DNA of 64,000 nt from contig OZ255624.1 in NCBI GenBank assembly GCA_965276675.1, forward strand, positions 3,224,001 through 3,288,000. The letters run 5' to 3'. Below, piece after piece: positions 8,711 to 17,573 of this stretch (positions within the stretch are counted from its first letter, which is position 1; each line of letters opens with the position of its first letter). Both the position numbers and the translations under genes were made by a program. The notes under the pieces are model-generated. The model saw only the letters and a program-made list of their open reading frames with translations. It did no database searches and was not told the DNA's origin. The DNA is from G965276675 sp965276675. GTDB taxonomy: Bacteria > Acidobacteriota > Terriglobia > Terriglobales > Acidobacteriaceae.

Positions 8711-9032
8711 TCTATTTTTATATAAATCGTTTGGCCTCGTCCTGAGTAGAAGAGATGAATCTTCTGGCACCTTGCGAAGGAGAAGGAACGAGTCCTGGTC
8801 AGCGAGCGTGACGCCTACTGCCGCGTTTGGAAACCGCTTCTCGCACCTCTATCTCAAGCCGCCTGTCACGCTTTGCGCATTATCTGAGGCACACCTACTG
8901 CAAAACAGCAGAGGCAGCCAGATCCTGCAGGAGCACACCAGTCACTCCGTAACGTCCTCTTCCGATGAGCGCAGCGGTGCTTCCCGGTCCATCGCCGGAC
9001 GCCTTCAGCAACGTGAGGCAAGGCTTCATGAA
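8711..9032. other. Intergenic, no gene recognised
   Basis: The stretch between the receptor promoter and the end of the first GH51 gene carries no coding sequence that I can support on either strand. A T/A-rich tract (8711-8730) adjoins the promoter. Confidence 0.4.
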
Positions 9033-11060
9033 CTATGGTGCGGACTGGCCTGCCTTTCGCACGTGGAGCGTGATCGTGGACACGGAGTCGCTGCGCAGGT
9101 CCAGCTCGAAATCGTTCCCGGCCTTCAGCTTTGCGGCTTGCGTTGAAACTGCGTTCTGGGTCGAAAAGGTATTCGCCACGTCCGGGGATTTTGCTGACAC
9201 CGTATCCACATCGGCCACAGGGTCTAACACGGCACCTGTCAGGTGGACCCGTACATGCAAATCGCTCATGAGGTCCGCGTTGACCGCATTGATGAAAATC
9301 TTCGAGCCGTCGGCCGAGCGATTCACAACGGCATCAAGCGAGGGCACACGTTTGCCCTCGAGGGTTGTATCAAACACCGGGCCCGCTACCCTGGCTGCGA
9401 GACGTTCTGCTCCCAGGTGATCGTTGTAGAGCTTGTTGACAAGGTACGTGGGTGTTACAAAGAGTCCGTTCCGGCTTGCCTGGATCACCCCTCCGGACCA
9501 GCCATTCACCATGTCAGACACCGCGCTGGATGCGATGACATCGCCGTTGCGCTCGAACATGTTCATGATGCGGCCGGCGTAAAGGGCAGACCGCATGGTG
9601 TGCTGGGAAGGCAGCGGAAGCGAAGTATTCCACTCATTCACAGTGAGCAGAATGTGCCTGCCGGGCACAAGCTGCCGCAGTATTTGTCTCATCTGTTCGT
9701 AAAAAGCGTTCAATGTAAGTGGATGCGCCAGCAGATTGGCTGGATCCCCATGCATCTCCTCCGCTCCATAGTAGTGGTGAATCGCCACGAGATCGATCTG
9801 CTTCCCGGCAATCTGGAGCAGCGTACGATTCCAGGCCAGATCGTTGCCGCCGGACGCAATCAATTGGATCTTGGGATCTACCGCCTTCATGGCGGCGGCA
9901 TAGCGATTGAAGTTTCTGGCATACGTCTCGGCGTCGCTGTGGCCAATCTCCCACGCGCCCCAAATCTCATTCCCGATCTCCCAGTACTTCACGCCATACG
10001 GCTCTGGGTGTCCGTTGGTGGCACGCATGCGCCCATATTTTGAGGTCGCCGGGCCGTTAGCATACTCGACCCAGGCAGCGGCTTCCTCCGCGGTCGCTCC
10101 ACGCCCTTCCACGTTGACAGTGATCGAAGGCTGCGTACCCAGGTTCCTGCAGAGCTGGAGGAACTCATCGGTGCCGAAATCGCTGGATTCGACCTCATTC
10201 CACCAGGCGCGATTGGTCCAGGTGGACCGCTCGTCGCGAGGGCCGATGCCCCACATCCAGTGGTAGTCCTGGGCAACGTTCCCGCCAGGCCAGCGAATAA
10301 ACGACGGATGCAGCTCCTTCACCTTCTCGAATACGTCGGCGCGCACGCCGTTCACGGAATCGCCAGGCATGAGGGAGACCTGGTCAAGCCAAATCCTGCC
10401 GGTGCCGTGAAACAAGATACTGAACTTGGCTAGTGGGTCGGAGTGGGTGGGCGATAATGTAAACTCATACTTCGCCCAACCGTCGCTTTTCACCGGAAGA
10501 TCAACGGAAGCATAGGACTGCCCCCCGGTTCGATCCTGCTCCAATGCCACCGTTACGAATCCGTCGAAGTCACCCCCCTTCAGCCACACGTAACCGCGAT
10601 ACTTCACTCCCTGCTCCACCGGCATTCGCCCCTGGCTCACCCCCCGCCGCTGCCGCACATCCCACTGATCCTGCTGGATAGTGGTTCGTAGCGAGTGATC
10701 GACCCGTTGCTGAGCAAGGCTTGCGTGGGGAGGGTAGGAGATCGATTCATCCCAGAAGAATTGCAGGGCCGGATCATGATTCCGGTCATCCGGCTCACGT
10801 TCCCAAAAACGCGACAGGCCGATCTCATTGGGTGGCTCTTCAAAGCTCCGATTGCGGATGAGCTCTGTCCAGAGGGACCCATCGACACCCCCAAACATGA
10901 CTTCGACAAACTGTCCATAGAGCGCGGGGTTAATGGAGTTTTCAACCTTCGTCGCATCGATGTCAATGGTGGCGAGGCGACTCTCAGCCATACTCCCGGA
11001 GACAGCAAACAGGTTGGAGAGGAGCAGCAGTGAAGCGAATGCCGGTTTCAGAAAGCGCAT
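9033..11060 (-). CDS. GH51 alpha-L-arabinofuranosidase with N-terminal carbohydrate-binding-like domain, secreted
   Basis: 675 residues with a Sec signal (PAFASLLLLSNLFAVSGSMA). Residues about 30-230 form a beta-sandwich insert (NRSFEEPP ... YRGYVWLKGGDFDGFVTVAL ... GRIWLDQVSL), like the CBM4/9-type module of longer GH51 enzymes. The catalytic (beta/alpha)8 barrel starts with HPSFIRWPGGNVAQDYHW. The acid/base Glu365 lies in EIGNEIWG and the nucleophile Glu476 in TVNEWN. The C-terminal beta-sandwich ends near HVRKAG. The enzyme would release terminal arabinofuranosyl units from arabinan or arabinoxylan outside the cytoplasm. It is the largest of three GH51 paralogues here. Confidence 0.93.
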   Translation of the reverse strand: MRFLKPAFASLLLLSNLFAVSGSMAESRLATIDIDATKVENSINPALYGQFVEVMFGGVDGSLWTELIRNRSFEEPPNEIGLSRFWEREPDDRNHDPALQFFWDESISYPPHASLAQQRVDHSLRTTIQQDQWDVRQRRGVSQGRMPVEQGVKYRGYVWLKGGDFDGFVTVALEQDRTGGQSYASVDLPVKSDGWAKYEFTLSPTHSDPLAKFSILFHGTGRIWLDQVSLMPGDSVNGVRADVFEKVKELHPSFIRWPGGNVAQDYHWMWGIGPRDERSTWTNRAWWNEVESSDFGTDEFLQLCRNLGTQPSITVNVEGRGATAEEAAAWVEYANGPATSKYGRMRATNGHPEPYGVKYWEIGNEIWGAWEIGHSDAETYARNFNRYAAAMKAVDPKIQLIASGGNDLAWNRTLLQIAGKQIDLVAIHHYYGAEEMHGDPANLLAHPLTLNAFYEQMRQILRQLVPGRHILLTVNEWNTSLPLPSQHTMRSALYAGRIMNMFERNGDVIASSAVSDMVNGWSGGVIQASRNGLFVTPTYLVNKLYNDHLGAERLAARVAGPVFDTTLEGKRVPSLDAVVNRSADGSKIFINAVNADLMSDLHVRVHLTGAVLDPVADVDTVSAKSPDVANTFSTQNAVSTQAAKLKAGNDFELDLRSDSVSTITLHVRKAGQSAP

Positions 11061-11123
11061 GTGATTGGCCTTGGAATGATTCCATCTGCAGGCATGACCT
11101 GAGACCTGAGCTGGCTTTAATGT

Positions 11124-11145
11124 CTATAGATTATTTATATAAAGG
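11124..11145 (-). promoter_or_regulatory. Putative promoter/operator of GH51 gene (ATAATCTATAGA element)
   Basis: On the minus strand AAATAATCTATAGACATT lies about 65 bases upstream of the start. TATAGA could serve as a -10 with TTGCCT about 18 bases upstream. The AATCTATAGA core recurs in front of several neighbouring genes. Confidence 0.4.
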
Positions 11146-11222
11146 GAGGCAAGCTCATTCCCGCACACGTTCTCTATTCGGACAGGCAAGAAAAGCACAG
11201 TCGTGCCGGTGCTCTCAAGAGA

Positions 11223-12296
11223 TCATGGGTGCGGATCGGAAGAGGATGGGACTGTAAGGGCACCCTGCGCTGGAGAACAGCCGGCTTGATCGTGCAATTC
11301 GGCGGACTTCTTCAGAGCTTCACGGCTCTCGTCCATCCTGCCGAGCTTTCGGTCGACCTGTCCCAGCACGTAGTAGTATTCGCCGGAATGCGGATCGATT
11401 GCAATCGCCTTATGCAGAAATTGCACCGAAAGCTCCCATTCCTCGCAATCGCGGTAGATCTTGGCGAACTCGAAGTAGGCCTGATCTGCGCGTGGATTCT
11501 TGTCTACCGCTTTCCGGGCATAAGTGAGTGCTAGATCAGGCTCATGCTGGCTGCGATAGAACCGCGCGAGATCCAGATAAGGCCACTCTGAGTGCAGGCT
11601 CTGCTTTTCCGCAAGAGCAATCGCCTGGTTGTAATTTCGGAGCGCGGCGGCTTTGTCGTTGAGACTCTCCATCGTAAGTCCAAGGTTGTCATAGGCCTTC
11701 ACGTATTCCGGATCCAACGCGATCGCGGCTTCGAGCTCGCGCTGGGCATTCCGGAAGGCCGACTGGGTCATGTAGTGTCTGCCGAGAAAGTAGTGGATCT
11801 CCGCCGACTTGGGTTCGAGCCGCACAGCTTGCAGAAACTCCACTCCAGCGAGGTTCTCCTCTTCTACGATCGTGAGATCCAGCCCCAGAATCTTGTGCGC
11901 CTCGGCGTTGTTGATGTTCAGTTCGAGGGAGCGGGACAACTCTGCGACTGAGGCCTTCACATCATGCGTCCGGAACAGAACGTATCCCAGCTCGTAGTGC
12001 GCCTGCCATGAGAGTGGGTGGCCCTCTAAGTACGTGCGCAGACGCGGCGCGGCCTCTACGTACTTGCCTTCCACGATCTCTGCCCGGAACGATGCAAGCT
12101 GTCCCGCATCCTCCTGGACGCTGGATGCGTCCGGAACGGATCGCGGATCATCGGAAAGCGATTGGAGAGCAAACATGGGCGAGAGGATAGTGGCCATCGC
12201 CCCCAGAACGAGAACGCGGGCCCAAGTTGCGTTTGGGGCGTAACTCAATCTTTTTGTGGACTGCCGGTAGCAATCTAGCTTTGCTGGAATCATCAT
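11223..12296 (-). CDS. Secreted/periplasmic TPR-repeat protein
   Basis: 357 residues. A hydrophobic segment near residues 26-45 (ARVLVLGAMATILSPMFA) is a likely signal or anchor. From about residue 65 there are at least six tetratricopeptide repeats with the usual spacing (e.g. SWQAHYELGYVLFRTHDVKA, AEIHYFLGRHYMTQSAFRNA, EYVKAYDNLGLTMESL, EYYYVLGQVDRKLGRMDESR). TPRs mediate protein-protein contacts; no enzymatic domain is visible. It lies divergent from a second TPR gene with only about 40 bp between them, next to GH51 genes. A scaffolding role for surface enzymes is possible but not shown. Confidence 0.8.
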   Translation of the reverse strand: MMIPAKLDCYRQSTKRLSYAPNATWARVLVLGAMATILSPMFALQSLSDDPRSVPDASSVQEDAGQLASFRAEIVEGKYVEAAPRLRTYLEGHPLSWQAHYELGYVLFRTHDVKASVAELSRSLELNINNAEAHKILGLDLTIVEEENLAGVEFLQAVRLEPKSAEIHYFLGRHYMTQSAFRNAQRELEAAIALDPEYVKAYDNLGLTMESLNDKAAALRNYNQAIALAEKQSLHSEWPYLDLARFYRSQHEPDLALTYARKAVDKNPRADQAYFEFAKIYRDCEEWELSVQFLHKAIAIDPHSGEYYYVLGQVDRKLGRMDESREALKKSAELHDQAGCSPAQGALTVPSSSDPHP

Positions 12297-12335
12297 GGTC
12301 GCTGGATGAAATGCAACTATTTATAATCTACAGCG
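12297..12335. promoter_or_regulatory. Short divergent TPR-gene promoter region with ATAATCTA element
   Basis: Only about 40-70 bp separate the two divergent TPR genes. CTATTTATAATCTACAG (12318-12334) lies in it, with TATAAT at 12322-12327 as a possible -10 for the plus-strand gene. The same AATCTA core is found upstream of the TonB receptor and GH51 genes. Confidence 0.4.
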
Positions 12336-12365
12336 ATGGACGTCCTCAAGGGCGAACGATTTCCC

Positions 12366-13955
12366 ATGCACGCACGACCTTTCATAAGCGCAGACCGTCG
12401 CACCCGCTTCTCGTTACGTCATCGTCTCTGCTTCACGCTACTTTGGCTCGCCGGGCTGATCTGCGCTGCATCCTTGCCCGCAGTTGCCCAGCAACAGCAC
12501 ATCGAGGCTGCCGTGAAGCTGATACAGCAGGGTCGCCTGACCGAAGCTGAAGCAGAGGCGCGAAAGGCGCTGAATGAGCCCTCCAGCCGTCCGCTGGCAG
12601 ATGCTGTTTTGGGAGCCATCCGGCTGCAGCAAGAACGATACGAAGAAAGCGAAGTGTTCCTGAAGCGCGCCGTCCAGTTGAATCCTCACCTCATGGGAGC
12701 TCAGTTAAATCTGGGCAATCTCCTCGCCACGGAGGGCAAGTCGAACGAGGCGAGGGCGACCTTTCGTCACGTTCTAAGAGTCAGCCCTGAGAACTTCGAG
12801 GCGAAGTTCGCACTGGCGCGTATTGAAAGTCAGAGCGGCAATTACCGGGCATCGAGAGACCTGGAACGTTCGATCGAACCCGAACTGTATCACTCGCATG
12901 AGGGCCTGACGCTACTGGCCCACAACGATCTCGGCCTAGGCGATCGAAGCCGAGTGGCTTCCTACATCACCGCTTGGTTGACATTGCCTCCCCCTCCGCC
13001 CGCGCTCTCCGTCAACTTTGCCCAGGAGCTGGCAAGAATTGATCTGCTGTCCGATGCGGTCGCGGTCCTCGAAAGCGGTAGGAAGGCGGAGGCAGATTCG
13101 TTCGACCTGGAGTTCAGTCTCGCCGGCTATCATCTTAAGCAGCAGAATTGGACTCAGGCTTCGGTGGACTACGGGCGCGCGCTCAACCTGCGCGAAGACT
13201 GTTCGGCTTGCTTGTACGAGATGGCGAGGATCGAAGAACAGCACGGCAGCCTGGATCGGTCGCTTGCCTACGCGATCCGCGCAAAGCAGCTCTCGCCCAA
13301 GGATCCAGACATACTCTTTGAGACCGGCCGGGTTTGCCTCAAGAAGGACCTCTACATCGACGCGATCCAGAACCTCTCCGCAGCTCTGGCGATTCGTCCA
13401 GACCGAGAATCGTACATGTATGTTCTGGCTTCTGCCTACGTGGGCAAGCAGGAGTACAAAGCAGCCATTCCGCTGCTGACCAGTCTGCTCAACCAGCATC
13501 CGGACGATCCGGTGCTCAATTACTCATTGGGCGCCGTGCATTTCCTATCCAGCGATCTTCCAGACGCCGAGCGGTATCTGAAACGCAGCATTCAGCTCAA
13601 TCCGAGCCAGGTCGGCGCCTACTACTATCTTTGTCTGGTGACGGAGGCCAAAGGTGACAGTGAAGAAGCGCTGCGCATGCTTCGCCCGCTTGCAGATCGT
13701 AACCCGGAGGACGCCGCCACGCTCATTGCCCTCGGCACACTTCTTGTACGGAAGGGTAGCTACTCAGAGGCGGAGCCAGTTCTCAAGCGAGCGGTTCAAC
13801 TCGATTCTTCTTCGGTAAAGGTTCACTATCAGCTCGGTCTTCTCTTGAAGCGGCTCGGACGTACTGACGATTCCAACAAGGAATTCGCGATCGTGAAGCA
13901 GTTGGGAACAGAGGCCCGCACCGAGTCCGAGATGCAGATTCTGCCGCCCCAGTGA
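12366..13955 (+). CDS. Secreted TPR-repeat protein
   Basis: About 530 residues from the ATG at 12366, which puts the signal peptide (LCFTLLWLAGLICAASLPAVA, cleaved near AQQQ) close to the N-terminus; an in-frame ATG at 12336 would add ten residues and overlap the AT-rich promoter. The mature part is a string of a dozen or so TPR-like repeats (e.g. HLMGAQLNLGNLLATEGKSN, PVLNYSLGAVHFLSSDLPDA, SVKVHYQLGLLLKRLGRTDD). No catalytic domain is seen. It is divergent from the TPR gene at 11223-12296 and convergent with the second GH51 gene. Confidence 0.82.
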   Translation: MHARPFISADRRTRFSLRHRLCFTLLWLAGLICAASLPAVAQQQHIEAAVKLIQQGRLTEAEAEARKALNEPSSRPLADAVLGAIRLQQERYEESEVFLKRAVQLNPHLMGAQLNLGNLLATEGKSNEARATFRHVLRVSPENFEAKFALARIESQSGNYRASRDLERSIEPELYHSHEGLTLLAHNDLGLGDRSRVASYITAWLTLPPPPPALSVNFAQELARIDLLSDAVAVLESGRKAEADSFDLEFSLAGYHLKQQNWTQASVDYGRALNLREDCSACLYEMARIEEQHGSLDRSLAYAIRAKQLSPKDPDILFETGRVCLKKDLYIDAIQNLSAALAIRPDRESYMYVLASAYVGKQEYKAAIPLLTSLLNQHPDDPVLNYSLGAVHFLSSDLPDAERYLKRSIQLNPSQVGAYYYLCLVTEAKGDSEEALRMLRPLADRNPEDAATLIALGTLLVRKGSYSEAEPVLKRAVQLDSSSVKVHYQLGLLLKRLGRTDDSNKEFAIVKQLGTEARTESEMQILPPQ

Positions 13956-14004
13956 CGGCCCAGGAGCCGTCCCTGTCGCCTCAGCGTCCCCGAGAGGGGC
14001 AGCC

Positions 14005-15612
14005 TTAAACCAGATTGACCTCCAGCCATGAGATCGAATGCTCCGGAAACGAATGTTCGAAGTGGCTGCCTTCGCTATGAAAGTCTGCCGAACGGGTCAC
14101 CACCTGCGTGGGACTGCTAAACGTGTTCTCAGTTTCGGGAGTAGATCCCGTGATTGTAAACACTCGGCCTCCGGCCTTTGCTCGCAAGCCGCAAAGATCG
14201 ACGGTTCCCACGATAGCTGCTTCCTTGCAACGATTGACTACGGCGAGCGTCAACTTACGGCTGTCTGGATCATAGGTGCCGAGCACATCTAGATAAGGCT
14301 GTGGGCCAAAGCTTCGCGTCTCAAACGTATCTTCACTGGTCAGGACGTCGAGTGTCACCTTGCCCGCCCGGCTGGCATAAAGCTGCAGAGGATAGTAGAT
14401 CGTGCTGAACAGAATGCCATCCGGGGTAGTGTAGATCGGGGAAAGATCGTTGATGAGGTTCGCGTGGTTGGCCATGCGCACGGAACGGCAGTTACGCAGC
14501 AACGCATTCAGGCCACACGCCACCCAAAGCGCATCGCGCACATTGAAGTGAAAAGGATGCGTCTGAGAGCCTTTCTCTGTCTTGCCCGTGTCCTGGACTG
14601 GGATGATGTTCCACTCATCCACGGCGATCGAAACCAGCCTCTTCCGCGATTTGAGGGCCGTGGCATCCGCTGTGGCAGCCGAGCTTCGGATCAGTGACTC
14701 CATCTGAGACACTGAGCCCATAATCTCGTAATAGTCCTTCAAGTCGTCACAGATCGCGTAGCAATGGACGGAGATGAAGTCGATGTGATCGCCCAGCATC
14801 TCCAGCACCGGGCGATCCCACGCCGGATCTCCGCTTCCGGACGCAACGAGCTTGATGTTCGGATCCATCCACTTCATCACCTTGGCGAACTCGAGAGCTT
14901 GTTTCGCATAGTCCTCGGCGTTCTTATGGCCAATCTGCCATGGGCCGTAGACTTCGTTGCCCAGCCCCCAGTACTTCACCCGATAGGGTTCAGCATGGCC
15001 GTACTTCTTCCGCAGGTCTGAGAACGACGTGCCGGCCGGCCGATTGCAGTACTCCAGCCAGCTTGTCGCCTCATCCATGGTTCCCGTACCCATGTTCACG
15101 CAGATGTATGGCTCGGTCCCAAGCTTGCGGCAGGTGGTTATGAATTCATCCACTCCGTAGCGATTGGACTCCTTCTGAAGCCACGCAAGGTCGTATCGCA
15201 TGGGCCTGGCACCCTTGGGGCCGATTCCGTCCTGCCAGTGGTAATCGGAGACAGAATTGCCGCCTGGCCAGCGCACTTGCGTCACGTGCAATCCGCGAAT
15301 CGCATCGAGGACGTCTTTGCGATCGCCATCGGCATCTGCCACAGGCGAGCCCTCGGAGTAGAGGCCTCCGTACACGCAAGTCCCTTTGTGTTCGACGAAG
15401 CCGCCGAAGACATTCGGGTCGATAGTTCCCAGCGTACGTTCCGTATCTACTCGTATAGTCGCAGTCTGCGGTCGGCTGACTTGCTGGTCGGCAAGTGCGC
15501 ATCCTGCGCCAAGTAGATTGCGACCCGCAAGCGCGAGCCCCACAGAGCTTCCGGTACGCAGAAAACGACGCCGCGTATAGGGCGACGGTCCTAACGAATC
15601 CTCAGGGCTCAT
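14005..15612 (-). CDS. GH51 alpha-L-arabinofuranosidase, Tat-exported
   Basis: 535 residues. The N-terminus has a twin-arginine leader (YTRRRFLRTGSSVGLALAG). The barrel begins with the strand TQVRWPGGNSVSDYHWQDG. Acid/base Glu220 sits in GLGNEVYGPW and nucleophile Glu333 in IAVDEWNIIP, both canonical for GH51, and the C-terminal beta-sandwich follows to SWLEVNLV. It lacks the extra N-terminal sandwich of the 9033-11060 enzyme. Predicted to act on arabino-oligosaccharides in the periplasm. It is one of two adjacent Tat-type GH51 genes; 95 bp separate it from the next, so co-transcription is likely. Confidence 0.93.
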   Translation of the reverse strand: MSPEDSLGPSPYTRRRFLRTGSSVGLALAGRNLLGAGCALADQQVSRPQTATIRVDTERTLGTIDPNVFGGFVEHKGTCVYGGLYSEGSPVADADGDRKDVLDAIRGLHVTQVRWPGGNSVSDYHWQDGIGPKGARPMRYDLAWLQKESNRYGVDEFITTCRKLGTEPYICVNMGTGTMDEATSWLEYCNRPAGTSFSDLRKKYGHAEPYRVKYWGLGNEVYGPWQIGHKNAEDYAKQALEFAKVMKWMDPNIKLVASGSGDPAWDRPVLEMLGDHIDFISVHCYAICDDLKDYYEIMGSVSQMESLIRSSAATADATALKSRKRLVSIAVDEWNIIPVQDTGKTEKGSQTHPFHFNVRDALWVACGLNALLRNCRSVRMANHANLINDLSPIYTTPDGILFSTIYYPLQLYASRAGKVTLDVLTSEDTFETRSFGPQPYLDVLGTYDPDSRKLTLAVVNRCKEAAIVGTVDLCGLRAKAGGRVFTITGSTPETENTFSSPTQVVTRSADFHSEGSHFEHSFPEHSISWLEVNLV

Positions 15613-15707
15613 CCTTGATCCTCCTTATGCAGCAATTTCATCTTGTAAACTCGATCGCTCGTTGCACATCCGAGCGAATGCTGACGCAGTGCGAACCGGC
15701 GCAGCTT

Positions 15708-17366
15708 CTATTGAAGAAGTATCTCGAGCTTTGCTACGGAGGCAGAGGGGAAGCTCACATTGAGCATGTCTGAAGTTGCCGTAACGTTTAGTTTTGAGGG
15801 CTGCACGGCTTTCGGCTGCTCAAACGTATTGTGTGCGTGCATATCGCTGGCTGCCAGCACTATACCGGAAGCGCTCTTGACGTTCGCTCCGCGCAACGAG
15901 ATCTGCGATTCTTTGGGATTCACCAGATCCGGATTAATCACCGTCAGCGTAACGGCGTTTCCTTTCCGTGAGGCGGATCCATTCAGGCCCCAGAAACTCG
16001 CCGGCTGACCGTCTCTCTGATACTGAACATTAGGAGCTGAGAACTCCGCGCGCAGAGCCTCTGCTCCCTGATGCGCTGCATACATGGCAAACACGTAGAA
16101 GTTTGGCGTGGCCAGGAATCGATCCTCATGCGCAAGAAACAGAGCGTTCAGATTGTTGATCAGCTGGGCGCAAGTCGCCATACCTACTTTTTCAGGGTTG
16201 CGATTGAAAGTATCCAGTGTCAGCGCGGTCGCCAGGGCATCCCGGATCGTGATCTGCTGACCGAAGATGTGTGTTGGATCGACCTCGGTTCCCTCCCGGT
16301 ACCATGGTCCATACTCATCCACCACCAGCTTGACCCGATGGGTTGGGTCGTACTGCCCCATCACGGACCATTGATCGTGGATGATCTGCTCGACACGGTT
16401 GCTTTCACGCAACAGTTCGTACCAGTCCACGGTCTCGAAACGCAGGGCATCCCCTTTGCTCTTGATCCAGTCCTTCGTCTTCCCTCGACTCAGATTCGAG
16501 GCATAGTGATGGACGGACCACCCAGTGAAATGAGGATTGTCATAGGCGTGTCCGGAATAGATCTCCTCGAAGAAGCGATGCGTCCAGTCGATATCGTTCC
16601 CATTCGGACCCGAGCCAACCAACTGGAGGTTGACTCCATAGCTAGGAATCCAGTTCGTATAGCGGCGGAATTCTGATGCATAATCTTCGGGAGTAAAGTT
16701 CCCTCCGCACCCCCAGCTTTCATTGCCCACGCCCCAGTAACGCACGTTGAATGGTTCTGGGAAGCCTGCGGCTGCACGCATCTCTGCCAGGGTTGTGCTG
16801 CCCTCAGGAGAATTGCAGTATTCCACCCAGTGATCGAATTCAAGCGCGGGAAGGCTGCGGAGATTCGCTGCGAGATAAGGCTCGGCCCCGACCAGCTTGC
16901 AAAATCGGAGGAATTCATTCGTGCCGAACTCGTTGGGCTCGAACACCTGCGGCCCTTTCTCATGCAGTCTCGCCGCATCAGGGTCGACCTCCCAGAAGTT
17001 CGTCCGGCGCGGGCGTTTCGCTGCCGGACCGATTCCATCCTTCCAGTCGTAGCTATCCGCGAAGCAGCCTCCGGGCCAGCGAATGACAGATACATCGATC
17101 TGTTTCATGCGATCGAGAAGCTCAGACCGCAGCCCATATCGATTTGGAATCTTCGATTTCTCACCAACCCAGATGCCGTCGTAGACGACTCCACCAATGT
17201 GCTCGGTGAATTGACCATAGACATTCCGCGAGATCTCGCCCAAGGGCTCGCTTAAAAGAATCTCAATGCTAGAGTCAGACGACCTGGCCCAAAGGTCTGA
17301 TCGAGAGATAGCAAGCGCAGCCCCAGCCATCACCGAGCTCTTCAGAAATTGTCTTCGCTCCATCAT
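15708..17366 (-). CDS. GH51 alpha-L-arabinofuranosidase, Tat-exported
   Basis: About 552 residues from the ATG at 17366, which follows AAAGGA closely; an upstream in-frame ATG at 17396 would displace the Tat motif MERRQFLKSSVMAGAALA from the N-terminus. The barrel carries VSVIRWPGGCFADSYDWKDG. Acid/base Glu216 lies in GVGNESWGCGG and nucleophile Glu351 in LVVDEYGPWY. The change from EWN to EYGPW around the nucleophile marks a GH51 subgroup different from the two neighbours. It may therefore prefer another linkage or chain length (inference). Confidence 0.92.
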   Translation of the reverse strand: MMERRQFLKSSVMAGAALAISRSDLWARSSDSSIEILLSEPLGEISRNVYGQFTEHIGGVVYDGIWVGEKSKIPNRYGLRSELLDRMKQIDVSVIRWPGGCFADSYDWKDGIGPAAKRPRRTNFWEVDPDAARLHEKGPQVFEPNEFGTNEFLRFCKLVGAEPYLAANLRSLPALEFDHWVEYCNSPEGSTTLAEMRAAAGFPEPFNVRYWGVGNESWGCGGNFTPEDYASEFRRYTNWIPSYGVNLQLVGSGPNGNDIDWTHRFFEEIYSGHAYDNPHFTGWSVHHYASNLSRGKTKDWIKSKGDALRFETVDWYELLRESNRVEQIIHDQWSVMGQYDPTHRVKLVVDEYGPWYREGTEVDPTHIFGQQITIRDALATALTLDTFNRNPEKVGMATCAQLINNLNALFLAHEDRFLATPNFYVFAMYAAHQGAEALRAEFSAPNVQYQRDGQPASFWGLNGSASRKGNAVTLTVINPDLVNPKESQISLRGANVKSASGIVLAASDMHAHNTFEQPKAVQPSKLNVTATSDMLNVSFPSASVAKLEILLQ

Positions 17367-17573
17367 TGTTTCCTTTCGCTGAATCAGGCTGGCCATGGAT
17401 CATCCCCGGCGTGTGAAATTACTTGAATTAATTGCGATCCGTTGCTTTTGAACGCAGAGATGCTTGTTAATTCCAATACGGTATGAGCTTCTCTGGGCGA
17501 CTATCAGGCTGTGCTTTCCCTGTCCTGTTTCTCATCATCTGGAGGGCGATCGACTATACGAGAGAGGCGACTG

